Origin: an uncultured Collinsella sp.
Lineage (GTDB): Bacteria; Actinomycetota; Coriobacteriia; Coriobacteriales; Coriobacteriaceae
DNA: 55,353 nt
NCBI GenBank assembly: GCA_934675795.1
Contig: CAKURW010000005.1
Span: 1 to 55,353, forward strand
Direction: 5' to 3'
In this document: positions 26,026 through 33,659 of the stretch, in pieces
How positions within the stretch are numbered: the first letter of the stretch is position 1
How the letters are laid out: each line of letters begins with the position of its first letter
The notes under the pieces: model-generated
What the model saw: the letters and a program-made list of their open reading frames with translations, nothing else
The model's database searches: none
What the model was told of the DNA's origin: nothing
Position numbers and translations under genes: made by a program

Positions 26026-27600
26026 TTGAGTATCACGCCCCTCGATAGCATCCGCCGCGCCATCGCCCGCCGCAATGGCGTCGCCGACCCCGCCGTATCG
26101 GGCGAGGCGCACGGACAGGGCGGACGCATCGAGAACGGACTGTTCCCCGCATCGCACACCGCCGAGGAGCTTGCACGAATCCAAGAGCTAAGCCAGCGTA
26201 ACGCCGGCGGTCCCGACAGCAGCCAGGCCACACGCCGTCGCCGCGAGCGCGATCGCCAACCCGGCCCCATCCACCGCATGGTCAATGCCTGGTGGAACCG
26301 CCTGCTCGGAGCAGTCTACGGCGGCGGTTTCTCCACGCAGGAAGCGGAATACGAGGAGCACGCCACCAGCCGCGACTACCTTTGGAATACCTTGGGCACC
26401 GCCGTATGGGGCTTGGCGTTTCCGCTGCTCACCATTGTGTCGACGCAGCTCGTAGGCGCCGAGGAGGCCGGCAAGTTCTCCATCGCCTTTGTCACCGGCA
26501 CGCTCATCATGATCGCGTGCAACTACGGCGTGCGCAACTTTCAGGTCTCGGACATCGACGAAAAGACGTCCTTTGCCTCCTACCAGCTCAACCGCTGGCT
26601 TTGCGGAGCGCTCGCGCTGGCATGCGGCCTGGTATACAGCAGTGTCCGCGGCTACGATGCGCAGATGGCCACGATCGGCCTGGGCGTCTACCTCTATAAG
26701 GTGATCGACGGTATCGCCGACGTGTACGAGGGCCGCCTGCAACAGGCCGACAAGCTCTATTTGGCCGGCATGAGCCAAACGCTGCGTTCCGCCGGCGTCA
26801 TCGCGGTCTTTAGCGTGGCGTTGTTCCTCACGCGCAGCATGCCCATCGCGGCCATGGCCATGGGCATCGCCGCGATTGCCTCGCTCGTGCTGGTCACCGC
26901 CCCGCTCGCCCTGCTCGAGACCGAAAAATCACGCCGCATGAGCCTGCGCGAGGCTGGCCACCTGTTTATCCAGTGCGCTCCGCTCTTTGGTGCGCTGTTC
27001 CTGTTTAACCTTATCGAGAGCATGCCCAAGTTCGTGATGGAGGGCACGCTGGCCTACAAGTATCAACTGTAATTTAATGCACTGTTCTTTCCGGCGCAGG
27101 CCATTTTGTTGAGCATTGGATTTATCTATAAACCGCAGCTCCTGCGTCTATCGAGCATTTGGGCGAATCCGCGCAAGCGTCGCCGCTTTGACCTGATTAT
27201 TGTTGCCGTTATGGCACTGATCGTGGTCATTACCGGAGCATGCGCCGCATTTATGGCAGGCCCCGGCATTCCCCTCATGAGCTTTATGTACGGCCTCAAC
27301 TTTGAGCGCTACCGCACGCTGGCGCTACTGATGGTTGTCGCCGGTGGCATCACCGCGGCAATCGACTTTATCTACGCCATCATCACGGTGCTGCGCCACG
27401 CCGGCGACGTCACCAAGATCTACCTGATTTGCTTCGCCGTAAGCGTGGTGCTGCCGGTGATCCTGATTAAGCTGCTGGGTCTGATGGGCGCTGTGGTGAG
27501 CTACCTAGCCATCATGACCCTACTCCTGGTGCTACTGATTATCGAGTACGCCCACATCCGCCAGCGCATCGAACGCGACCGCAACCCGTACGGCGCCTAA
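26026..27600 (+). pseudogene. Polysaccharide flippase-like membrane protein, broken by an in-frame stop
   Basis: A single frame of 525 codons is interrupted by TAA at 27070-27072, after which the same frame continues without a shift to a TAA at 27598. The context reads ...LAYKYQL-stop-FNALFFPAQAILL, so a single base change of a tyrosine or similar codon is the likely cause. The product would have a charged 90-residue N-terminal tail and then many hydrophobic segments like Wzx/MATE-type oligosaccharide exporters. The start is TTG at 26026 with GAAAGGAACCGCC upstream. The downstream part (27106-27600) has no own ribosome site that I can see. A real gene loss, strain variation, or a sequence error are all possible. 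Confidence 0.8.
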
Positions 27601-27989
27601 TTAGCTGCCCCCGGTCACCGGAATTTGCGTTGGAATCACCCCGGTTGGGGTCTCGTTGCGGACAATATACATCACGCAAAACTAAGTGAGTAGACTTTTA
27701 CCGAATCCCCGACCACACCGACAAAGCACAAGTCTGTGACCTGCGGCTTTATTGAAACAAATATGATGGGTGCTCGGCATTTCCAAAAAAGTCTACTCAC
27801 TTAGCCAGCGGGCAGCCAAAAAAGAACCGCCGCGACGTCGTTTGACTCCGTTGCGACGGTTTTTCGAGCATTTTCGCGCTGCCGAGGACGCAGACGCTCC
27901 TCATTTCTTGCGCTTACCGAGCAAGAAGGCGCTACTCTCCGAAAGTAGTCAAAAAAGCCCCGTCCGTAATTAGCTACCCTTTGCACCGA
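27601..27989. repeat. Gap with an 18-bp perfect inverted repeat pair
   Basis: CTAAGTGAGTAGACTTTT (27682-27699) recurs as its exact reverse complement at 27787-27804, 87 bp apart. The rest of this 389-bp gap holds a short Arg-rich open frame (27770-27973) without a convincing ribosome site, which I do not call a gene. Confidence 0.6.
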
Positions 27990-28829
27990 TTATTCGCCCG
28001 GGTTGATGTTCGCGTAGAACTCGGCCCCGTCGTCTAGGCGAAGGATGCCCACGCGGCCGAACTCGGAGCCGGTGGCGGCGGCGCAGTCGATGTCGATGCG
28101 ATCGGGCACACCGGCAGTGTCCTCGCCGCCCAAGCGCACGATCTGCCCGCGTCCCGATTCCTCATCGAGCCCCGCCAGACCACCGACCTCGCAATAGCGC
28201 CCAAGCGATACCGTGGGCGTGTGGCCGCTCACCACGACCGGGCCCTTGCCCTCGGCAGAAAGCAGCCCCGTCGGGGCATCCCAATAGCCATGGCGAATCC
28301 AGAGCAAGTCATCGGACGACTGTACGGCGAGCATTTGCTGCAGCAGCTCGCGATCGGCATCGACCGCTCCCCTGCCGTCGCCGCAATCGACACCATGCTC
28401 AAGCAAAAACGCACGCGCCGCCTCGGTCTGAATGCCGGCGTGCACCAGCAGGTACGGCCGCTCGGCAGTCTCGACCACCGCGTAGAGCGGCAGCGCGGCC
28501 ATCCATCGCACGAGCTCCTCGTATGCCTCAAATTCCATGTCGTTGAGCTGCTCGCGCGTCGTCCAGCCACCGTTGATATCCCAGGTCTCGGCATCGAGCG
28601 GATCCTGGCCAACGATGGCATCGAGCATGATCTGCTCGTGATTACCCTTGAGCACGCGGGCGTTGGGCAGCGAGCGAACGAGCTTAATAACACCGACCGG
28701 ATCGGGCCCGCGATCGATCATGTCGCCCAGCACGTACAGCGTGTCATCGGACGTCAACGAGATCTTAGACAGGGCCTCGTCAAGCGCACGCACGTGCCCG
28801 TGGGCATCAGATGTCACATAGATCGCCAT
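27990..28829 (-). CDS. Calcineurin-like metallophosphatase (PPP type)
   Basis: The 279-residue protein has the bimetal phosphoesterase motifs in order: SDAHGH (residues 7-12), GDMIDRGPDP, LKGNHEQIM, LLVHAGI and VVSGHTPT. This GDxxDRG form places it with bacterial serine/threonine phosphatases and diadenosine tetraphosphatases of the PPP family. Substrate is unknown. ATG at 28829 has AAGGAGAGGCGTACC upstream. It is divergent from the antiporter gene; the 253-bp region between them holds no gene. Confidence 0.9.
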   Translation of the reverse strand: MAIYVTSDAHGHVRALDEALSKISLTSDDTLYVLGDMIDRGPDPVGVIKLVRSLPNARVLKGNHEQIMLDAIVGQDPLDAETWDINGGWTTREQLNDMEFEAYEELVRWMAALPLYAVVETAERPYLLVHAGIQTEAARAFLLEHGVDCGDGRGAVDADRELLQQMLAVQSSDDLLWIRHGYWDAPTGLLSAEGKGPVVVSGHTPTVSLGRYCEVGGLAGLDEESGRGQIVRLGGEDTAGVPDRIDIDCAAATGSEFGRVGILRLDDGAEFYANINPGE

Positions 28830-29082
28830 GGTACGCCTCTCCTTGCATTGCGGCCGAAGCCCGGCGCCGCAACTAAAACTTCAAGTTGAACTTAAACGTT
28901 ACCCATTGTACTCCGTTGCAATAAAGCTGGAAAGGGTTTCCGAGCAGAGGCAAAGACGGCAGCCGTCTATGACGATATCGCGCACGCCCGCAATCCAACC
29001 CCATAAACCCACCATCTTTGGGTACAAATAACCGCAGGCAACTGACCGTGCCACGCCAACCACCCAGGAGCGGACACCATCT

Positions 29083-30684
29083 ATGAACCAGATCCTTCTC
29101 TTTATCGGCCTCGTCATCATTTTGTGCCTGACCATCAAACCCGTCGGCAAAAAACTCCCCTTCCCCACCCTGCTCATCTTTATCGCGCTCGGCATGCTGT
29201 TGGGCGTCAACGGCCCGGCGCATATCGACTTTAGCGACTACGCGCTCACCGAAACCGTCTGCAGCACGGCGCTGCTGTTCATCATGTTCTACGGCGGCTT
29301 TAACACCAACATCGACCGCGCCAAGCCCGTCGCCGTGCCCGCGGTGCTGCTGAGCACGCTCGGCGTCGTCATCACCGCAGGCATCACCGGCGTGTTCGCC
29401 CACTTCGTGCTGAGCTTCGACTGGATCGGCGGCCTGCTGCTGGGATCAGTCGTGGCATCCACCGACGCGGCCAGCGTCTTTAGCGTTCTGCGCGAGCACA
29501 GCCTGTCGCTGAAGGGCGGCACCGACTCGCTGCTCGAGGTCGAATCGGGCTCCAACGACCCCGTCGCCTACATGCTCACCGCCGTGCTCGCCACACTCGC
29601 GGCGGGCGGCAACATCGACATTCCCGTGCTGCTGGCCAAGCAGATCATCCTGGGCGTGGGCCTGGGCCTTGCCATCGGCTGGGCGGCGGGCCGCCTGATT
29701 GAACGCGCGCACGCAACGGCCAAGGACGCGCAGACCATCTTTTTGTTCGCCGTGGCGATCGTCGCCTACGCGCTACCAAGCTATCTGGGCGGCAACGGCT
29801 TTTTGGCTGTATACCTGACCGGCATTGTGCTGGGCGCCAGTGACGTCACTGGCAAAGTCGAGATGGCGCACTTCTTTGACACCCTCACCGAGATGGCCGA
29901 GATGACGATCTTCTTCTTGCTCGGCCTGCTCGTGACGCCCGCGCGCCTGCCGCAGATGCTGCTGCCGGGCCTGGCGCTCATGGCGTTTATGCTCTTCGTG
30001 AGCCGTCCCATCGCCGTCGGCGTGCTCCTGGCGCCCTTTAAGACGAACCCTCGCCAGATCGCGCTCGTAAGCTGGGCGGGCCTGCGCGGAGCAGCATCGG
30101 TCGTCTTTAGCCTCTTTGCCGTGGTGGCCGGCGTTCCCGGCGGTCACGACCTATTTGACCTGGTGTTTGTGATTGCCGTGTCGAGCATTGTGGTGCAGGG
30201 CTCGCTGCTGCCGGCGGTGGCAAAGAAGCTCGACATGATCGACGCGGAAGGCGACGTGCGCCGTACGTTTAACGATTACCGCGACGAGGACGGCATGTCG
30301 TTCGTTAAGCTCAAGGTGGGCTCGGGCCATCCGTTTGCCGGTCGCTCGCTCGCGGACATCGGCAGTGCCACGGACATGCTCGTAGTCCTGGTGCTGCGCG
30401 ACGGCGCGCATCCAGTGCTGCCCAACGGCGATACCGTCATCGAAGAAGGCGATCTTCTGGTTATGGCTGCGCCGACGTTTGAAGAGCGTGCCGAGGTTAC
30501 GCTGCGCGAGGTCACCGTAACGCCCCACGGGCGTCTGGCCGGCCAACGTCTACGCGACGTGCCGCAAGGCAAGCACCCATTTATTGTGGTGATGCTCAAG
30601 CGCGAAGGCCAAACCATCATCCCCGACGGCAACACCCTCATATACGCCGGCGACGAAGCCGTCATTGCCACACTGGCGTCGTAG
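29083..30684 (+). CDS. Cation/proton antiporter (CPA1, NhaP2-like) with TrkA-C domains
   Basis: The 533-residue protein has an N-terminal half of about 12 membrane segments with the CPA signature VVASTDAASVFSVLR and ESGSNDPVAYMLT, as in K+/H+ or Na+/H+ exchangers such as NhaP2 (CvrA). The cytoplasmic C-terminus (from about residue 405) contains two TrkA-C type modules (FAGRSLADIG ... VIEEGDLLVMA and LAGQRLRDVP ... LIYAGDEAVIA) that often bind nucleotides and gate transport. ATG at 29083 has CAGGAGCGGACACCATCT upstream. It probably controls cell K+ or pH. Confidence 0.92.
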   Translation: MNQILLFIGLVIILCLTIKPVGKKLPFPTLLIFIALGMLLGVNGPAHIDFSDYALTETVCSTALLFIMFYGGFNTNIDRAKPVAVPAVLLSTLGVVITAGITGVFAHFVLSFDWIGGLLLGSVVASTDAASVFSVLREHSLSLKGGTDSLLEVESGSNDPVAYMLTAVLATLAAGGNIDIPVLLAKQIILGVGLGLAIGWAAGRLIERAHATAKDAQTIFLFAVAIVAYALPSYLGGNGFLAVYLTGIVLGASDVTGKVEMAHFFDTLTEMAEMTIFFLLGLLVTPARLPQMLLPGLALMAFMLFVSRPIAVGVLLAPFKTNPRQIALVSWAGLRGAASVVFSLFAVVAGVPGGHDLFDLVFVIAVSSIVVQGSLLPAVAKKLDMIDAEGDVRRTFNDYRDEDGMSFVKLKVGSGHPFAGRSLADIGSATDMLVVLVLRDGAHPVLPNGDTVIEEGDLLVMAAPTFEERAEVTLREVTVTPHGRLAGQRLRDVPQGKHPFIVVMLKREGQTIIPDGNTLIYAGDEAVIATLAS

Positions 30685-30703
30685 CCATCCCCACCCATAA
30701 GTT

Positions 30704-30762
30704 GCGGTGAAATAGGGATTGAATAGGCTTCTGAACAGCCATTTCAGTCCCTATTTCACCGC
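30704..30762. repeat. Nested perfect palindrome after the antiporter gene
   Basis: GCGGTGAAATAGGGA and TCCCTATTTCACCGC form a perfect 15-bp outer stem. Inside it, GAA/TTC and GGCT/AGCC pairs continue around 2-base mismatches to a 7-base loop TCTGAAC. It starts 19 bases after the antiporter stop but lacks a T run. It is likely a REP-like repeat, possibly doubling as a transcription end. Confidence 0.65.
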
Positions 30763-30811
30763 GAGTTATTGAGGGGATGGGTTGAAAAACATTTGAATTG
30801 ACACCGAAATG

Positions 30812-30879
30812 AAAAAAGCCGGGGAAAACGTCCCCGGCACTTGGAAGCCCTCTCTTTTGAGATGACCGATTTCTTTATA
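30812..30879 (-). ncRNA. DUF3800-type hairpin RNA unit, copy 1 (minus strand)
   Basis: On the minus strand TATAAAGAAATCGGT is followed by a small CTC-AAAAGAG hairpin, the box CTTCCAAG and an intrinsic terminator GCCGGGG-ACGTTTT-CCCCGGC with TTTTTT. The order and much of the sequence match 30951-31041 and 31184-31277. No protein gene follows it. It would give a terminated RNA of about 55-60 nt. Its -35 region is not clear. Confidence 0.6.
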
Positions 30880-30950
30880 ACACGAACGCTAGTTAGATGC
30901 CATTCATTGAGGGCTTTATCAGGCGCGCCATCCCATCCACATGGCGCCAT

Positions 30951-31041
30951 TTGAAAGCCGTCCGATCTCATGCTATAAAGAAATCGGTACCCTCGAATAA
31001 AGGGACCTCCAAGAGCCGGGGGATGTCCCCCGGCATTTTTT
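30951..31041 (+). ncRNA. DUF3800-type hairpin RNA unit, copy 2
   Basis: TTGAAA (30951) and TATAAA (30974) with a 17-bp spacer form a promoter. Then come the CCCT-CGAATA-AAGGG small hairpin, the box CCTCCAAGAG, and the terminator GCCGGGGGA-TG-TCCCCCGGC followed by TTTTTT. No gene follows directly. It is divergent from copy 1, with 71 bases between the two -10 elements. Confidence 0.65.
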
Positions 31042-31149
31042 ATGCGAGTCAAGACTAAATACTTCTCGGGAAAACGCCGGCCCATTGCGTCAGCAATTTA
31101 CGAGCCGCTCTACCCACCTCTGGACGGCTAAGGACTTTTCGCAGGTAGT

Positions 31150-31178
31150 TTGACGAACATATGTTTGCTTATTATAAT
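31150..31178 (+). promoter_or_regulatory. Strong promoter upstream of the DUF3800 leader
   Basis: TTGACG (31150-31155), a 17-base spacer and TATAAT (31173-31178) make a near-consensus promoter just before RNA copy 3. Together with the TTGAAA/TATAAA pair inside copy 3, the DUF3800 gene may have tandem promoters. Confidence 0.7.
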
Positions 31179-31183
31179 ATTAC

Positions 31184-31277
31184 TTGAAAGCACCCCTTAT
31201 CTCATGGTATAAAGAATACGGTTCCCTCCAAAAGAGGGGCCTCCAAGAGCCGGGGTCTTACCCCCGGCATTTTTTTG
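31184..31277 (+). ncRNA. DUF3800-type hairpin RNA unit, copy 3, leader of the DUF3800 gene
   Basis: TTGAAA (31184) and TATAAA (31208) are spaced by 18 bases. The small hairpin CCCTC-CAAAA-GAGGG, the box CCTCCAAGAG and the terminator GCCGGGG-TCTTACC-CCCGGC followed by TTTTTTT come next, ending 20 bases before the DUF3800 ATG. Published surveys of structured RNAs describe several DUF3800 RNA motifs near genes of this family; this fits that pattern. The terminator before the gene could attenuate it, or the RNA could act on the protein as in type III toxin-antitoxin systems; both are inference. Confidence 0.65.
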
Positions 31278-31295
31278 CAAAAATGGAGGCCCATC

Positions 31296-31973
31296 ATGAG
31301 CGAACTCTCCGTCTTTGTTGACGAATCTGGCGACCTCGGAGGCGTCTCCAACTACTACCTCGTCACCCTCGTTTTTCACGATCAAAACGATGCAATCGTT
31401 GAACGCATTGACCGCTACGAGCGCGCACTGTCGCAGTCCTCGCTTCCCAATACGCCATTTCATGCAGGACCCCTACTGAATGGAAACGGCGACTACAAAG
31501 ATCTTCCCAAGGAGCAGCGAAGGCACATGTTGAGCGCATTTCGCGCGTTCATTCAGCATCTCCCCATACGCTATCTCTGTCTGCAATACCGAATGAGCGA
31601 ATTCGCCGGCAATCAAAACGGTCTCGCGGAGAGAATGAGGCGAGACCTCACAGTTGAACTTTTCGACCATCTGGAATTCTTCCAGCGATACGACACCGTT
31701 AAGATTTACTACGACAACGGCCAACCGATTGTAACGGAGGTCATTCATTCTGCGCTTGAGTACGTTCTAGCAAGGGATGTCATCGTATACCGAGAAGCCA
31801 CACCACGAGCCTACCGGCTATTCCAAGTTGCTGACTACATCTGTACGATCGAGCTAACGGCTATCAAGTTTGACAGCAAGGAAGATACAAAGACTGATCG
31901 GCTATTTTTTGGAACCCGAAGGACGTTCAAAAAGGGATTTCTCTTATATCTCAGGAAGAAAAGGATGAACTGA
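31296..31973 (+). CDS. DUF3800 family protein
   Basis: The 225-residue protein begins MSELSVFVDESGDLGG, the aspartate-rich opening typical of DUF3800, thought to have an RNase H-like fold. Later acidic and aromatic residues include KIYYDNGQP and QVADYICTIEL, near the usual C-terminal catalytic-like positions. Its biochemical role is not established; the family is frequent in defence islands. ATG at 31296 has TGGAGGCCCATC upstream, and the frame from 31275 would include the leader. It converges on the BREX operon, ending 7 bp from orf70. Coding sequence is less GC-rich than the housekeeping genes, consistent with transfer. Confidence 0.85.
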   Translation: MSELSVFVDESGDLGGVSNYYLVTLVFHDQNDAIVERIDRYERALSQSSLPNTPFHAGPLLNGNGDYKDLPKEQRRHMLSAFRAFIQHLPIRYLCLQYRMSEFAGNQNGLAERMRRDLTVELFDHLEFFQRYDTVKIYYDNGQPIVTEVIHSALEYVLARDVIVYREATPRAYRLFQVADYICTIELTAIKFDSKEDTKTDRLFFGTRRTFKKGFLLYLRKKRMN

Positions 31974-31980
31974 CTCGGGG

Positions 31981-32193
31981 TCACCAGTCGTCAGACGCTC
32001 CGCAGTCGTCGTCGACGGCAAAGTCGCGGAGGTCGAGGCCTTCGCGTTCGGCTCGGGCTAGGAGCTCTTGGGGCGACTCGTCCTCGATATCCACTACGTC
32101 GAGCATGGCGGCCGGAAAGCCCACGCCAGTCGCGCTCCCCGCACGGTCGAGCAAGCCCTCGCGCAGCTGGTCTACATCGACTTCGATTTTCAT
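31981..32193 (-). CDS. Small acidic protein at the end of the BREX operon (orf70)
   Basis: I do not recognise this 70-residue protein. It is acidic (many Asp/Glu, pattern VVDIEDESPQELLARAERE, ending DDDCGASDDW). ATG at 32193 is chosen because GGGAGGTTTCACC precedes it; an upstream TTG at 32211 lies before that ribosome site. It starts 27 bases after the stop of orf454 and is most simply the last gene of the BREX transcript. Its acidity might suit a DNA mimic or a partner of orf454, which is speculation. Confidence 0.65.
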   Translation of the reverse strand: MKIEVDVDQLREGLLDRAGSATGVGFPAAMLDVVDIEDESPQELLARAEREGLDLRDFAVDDDCGASDDW

Positions 32194-32220
32194 GGTGAAA
32201 CCTCCCGCCAAGCCAAGCCC

Positions 32221-33585
32221 TTACTCGTCAGCTCCGAGCGCATCCACGGCAGCAACAAAAGCTGCCACTTGCTTGTCGTCCATCTGCGTGACCAGGCGCC
32301 CCACGGGCTCGTCGTAGGCAAACTGCACCTTATCGATAAAGCAATCCCAAGCACGCTCGTCCACACGCACGGCGGCCTCGCAATACTGGCTGAGCTTTTT
32401 GAGTCCATACCAAAACGCATTTACATGGCGCGCAGGGTCCTCGTCCAGCACGCCATCGTAGCGGCGCCCGTTAAACTCGCGCATGCGCGCCACGGCAACC
32501 TCGAGCGAGTCGCCGCCCTCGGCCAAAGCCTCATCAACAAGCTCGGGAATCGGAACCTCACGTCGAACATCGTGCCTGGTAGCGCCATCGTACTCGCCCA
32601 CCAACACGTCTTCATCAAGTCGAGAATCATAGTCGAAATAGCTCGAGCCCCTACAAACCCCATGCGGCGAGCCAGAGCCAAACGCGCAGAATAACCCGCC
32701 GTCGGCAACAACTCGACGGTAGGTCTCAAACGACTTCTTAACCTGAGCGAGCAACTCGGAAAGCTGCCCGGCATCGCACGCCGTCTCGCACGCAATGCAC
32801 GCAGACTCAGGCAACGATACCGGCTCCACCGTGCTCCCCGCAACGCGGGCGGCGCGCTCGGCCCGATACGCCTGCGCCGCCAAGCGCGCTCGCTGCGCAG
32901 CACCGCGCACGTTGGTAAGCTCACGCTCCAACGCCACGTCATCAGCAACATCGCCAGCAACATCGCTCTCAGACCCGCCGGCACCCTGCGACCCCGTCGC
33001 ACTCAGCTCGGACTCAAACGTCGCCGTGATCATGCCCGCAAGGTCCGTCGCATCGGCGGCACAACGCATCTGCTCCAGCTGCGTACACAGCAGATCGGCA
33101 TCCAGAGGCACGGCCTCGGCAATGCGCACATCACTCAAACGTGCCGTGCCCTGCAACACCAAAGCCCCCGCGGCATCGTACGCCGCGCGAACCCTGGCCG
33201 CAGTATTGGCCCGCAGCTTTACCTCGACAAACGCAAGTGTCTGCGCCAGTCGCGTCAGCAACTCGGCCTTGTCCTCCATGCGCAAAAAGGCAGCATAGCG
33301 GCGCTCCATCCGCAGCGGACCAACAATGCCCGCCCGCTTGCGAGCGCGTGCAAGCGCGGCTCCCTCAACACGGCGAACATACCCGTCAACAGCCCGCACG
33401 ACAGACTCGCGCGCAGCGTGCTCGGAAGCCTCGACGCCCCTAAGCACGCCCAGCAGCTCGCGGGAGCGTGCTTTGCGCACCAGCTCCCCGCGATCGTACT
33501 GCTCAAGCGCCGTCTGACGCTTGGCTACCGACTCAAAGCCAAACAGCTCGTCGAGCAACTCGCCAACAGAACGCTCGCTCGCCAT
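32221..33585 (-). CDS. Unrecognised BREX-linked protein (orf454)
   Basis: I do not recognise a family for this 454-residue soluble protein. The N-terminal part is helical and rich in Ala, Arg and Glu; a hydrophilic linker (SATGSQGAGGSESDVAGD) lies around residues 195-215. Then come a cysteine pair ACIACETAC and a GSGSPHGVCRGSSYFDYDSR segment that could be a conserved functional patch. The C-terminal 100 residues are mixed charged helices. ATG at 33585 has GGGAGG upstream. It follows brxL by 74 bases on the same strand, so I infer a BREX accessory role, without functional evidence. Confidence 0.7.
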   Translation of the reverse strand: MASERSVGELLDELFGFESVAKRQTALEQYDRGELVRKARSRELLGVLRGVEASEHAARESVVRAVDGYVRRVEGAALARARKRAGIVGPLRMERRYAAFLRMEDKAELLTRLAQTLAFVEVKLRANTAARVRAAYDAAGALVLQGTARLSDVRIAEAVPLDADLLCTQLEQMRCAADATDLAGMITATFESELSATGSQGAGGSESDVAGDVADDVALERELTNVRGAAQRARLAAQAYRAERAARVAGSTVEPVSLPESACIACETACDAGQLSELLAQVKKSFETYRRVVADGGLFCAFGSGSPHGVCRGSSYFDYDSRLDEDVLVGEYDGATRHDVRREVPIPELVDEALAEGGDSLEVAVARMREFNGRRYDGVLDEDPARHVNAFWYGLKKLSQYCEAAVRVDERAWDCFIDKVQFAYDEPVGRLVTQMDDKQVAAFVAAVDALGADE

Positions 33586-33659
33586 GGCAAGGCCTCCCTA
33601 CTCGAACACGCCAACACGCCCGCGGGCCCACGCGCACGCAAGCCCGCACGCCCGCACTT

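Noticed and set aside
27770..27973. Arg-rich 67-codon frame after the flippase
   Set aside because: It overlaps one arm of the 18-bp inverted repeat, lacks a ribosome site and shows no family feature.
30685..31295. A CRISPR array, because of repeated units
   Set aside because: Only three copies exist, in both orientations, with uneven spacing and each with its own promoter and terminator.
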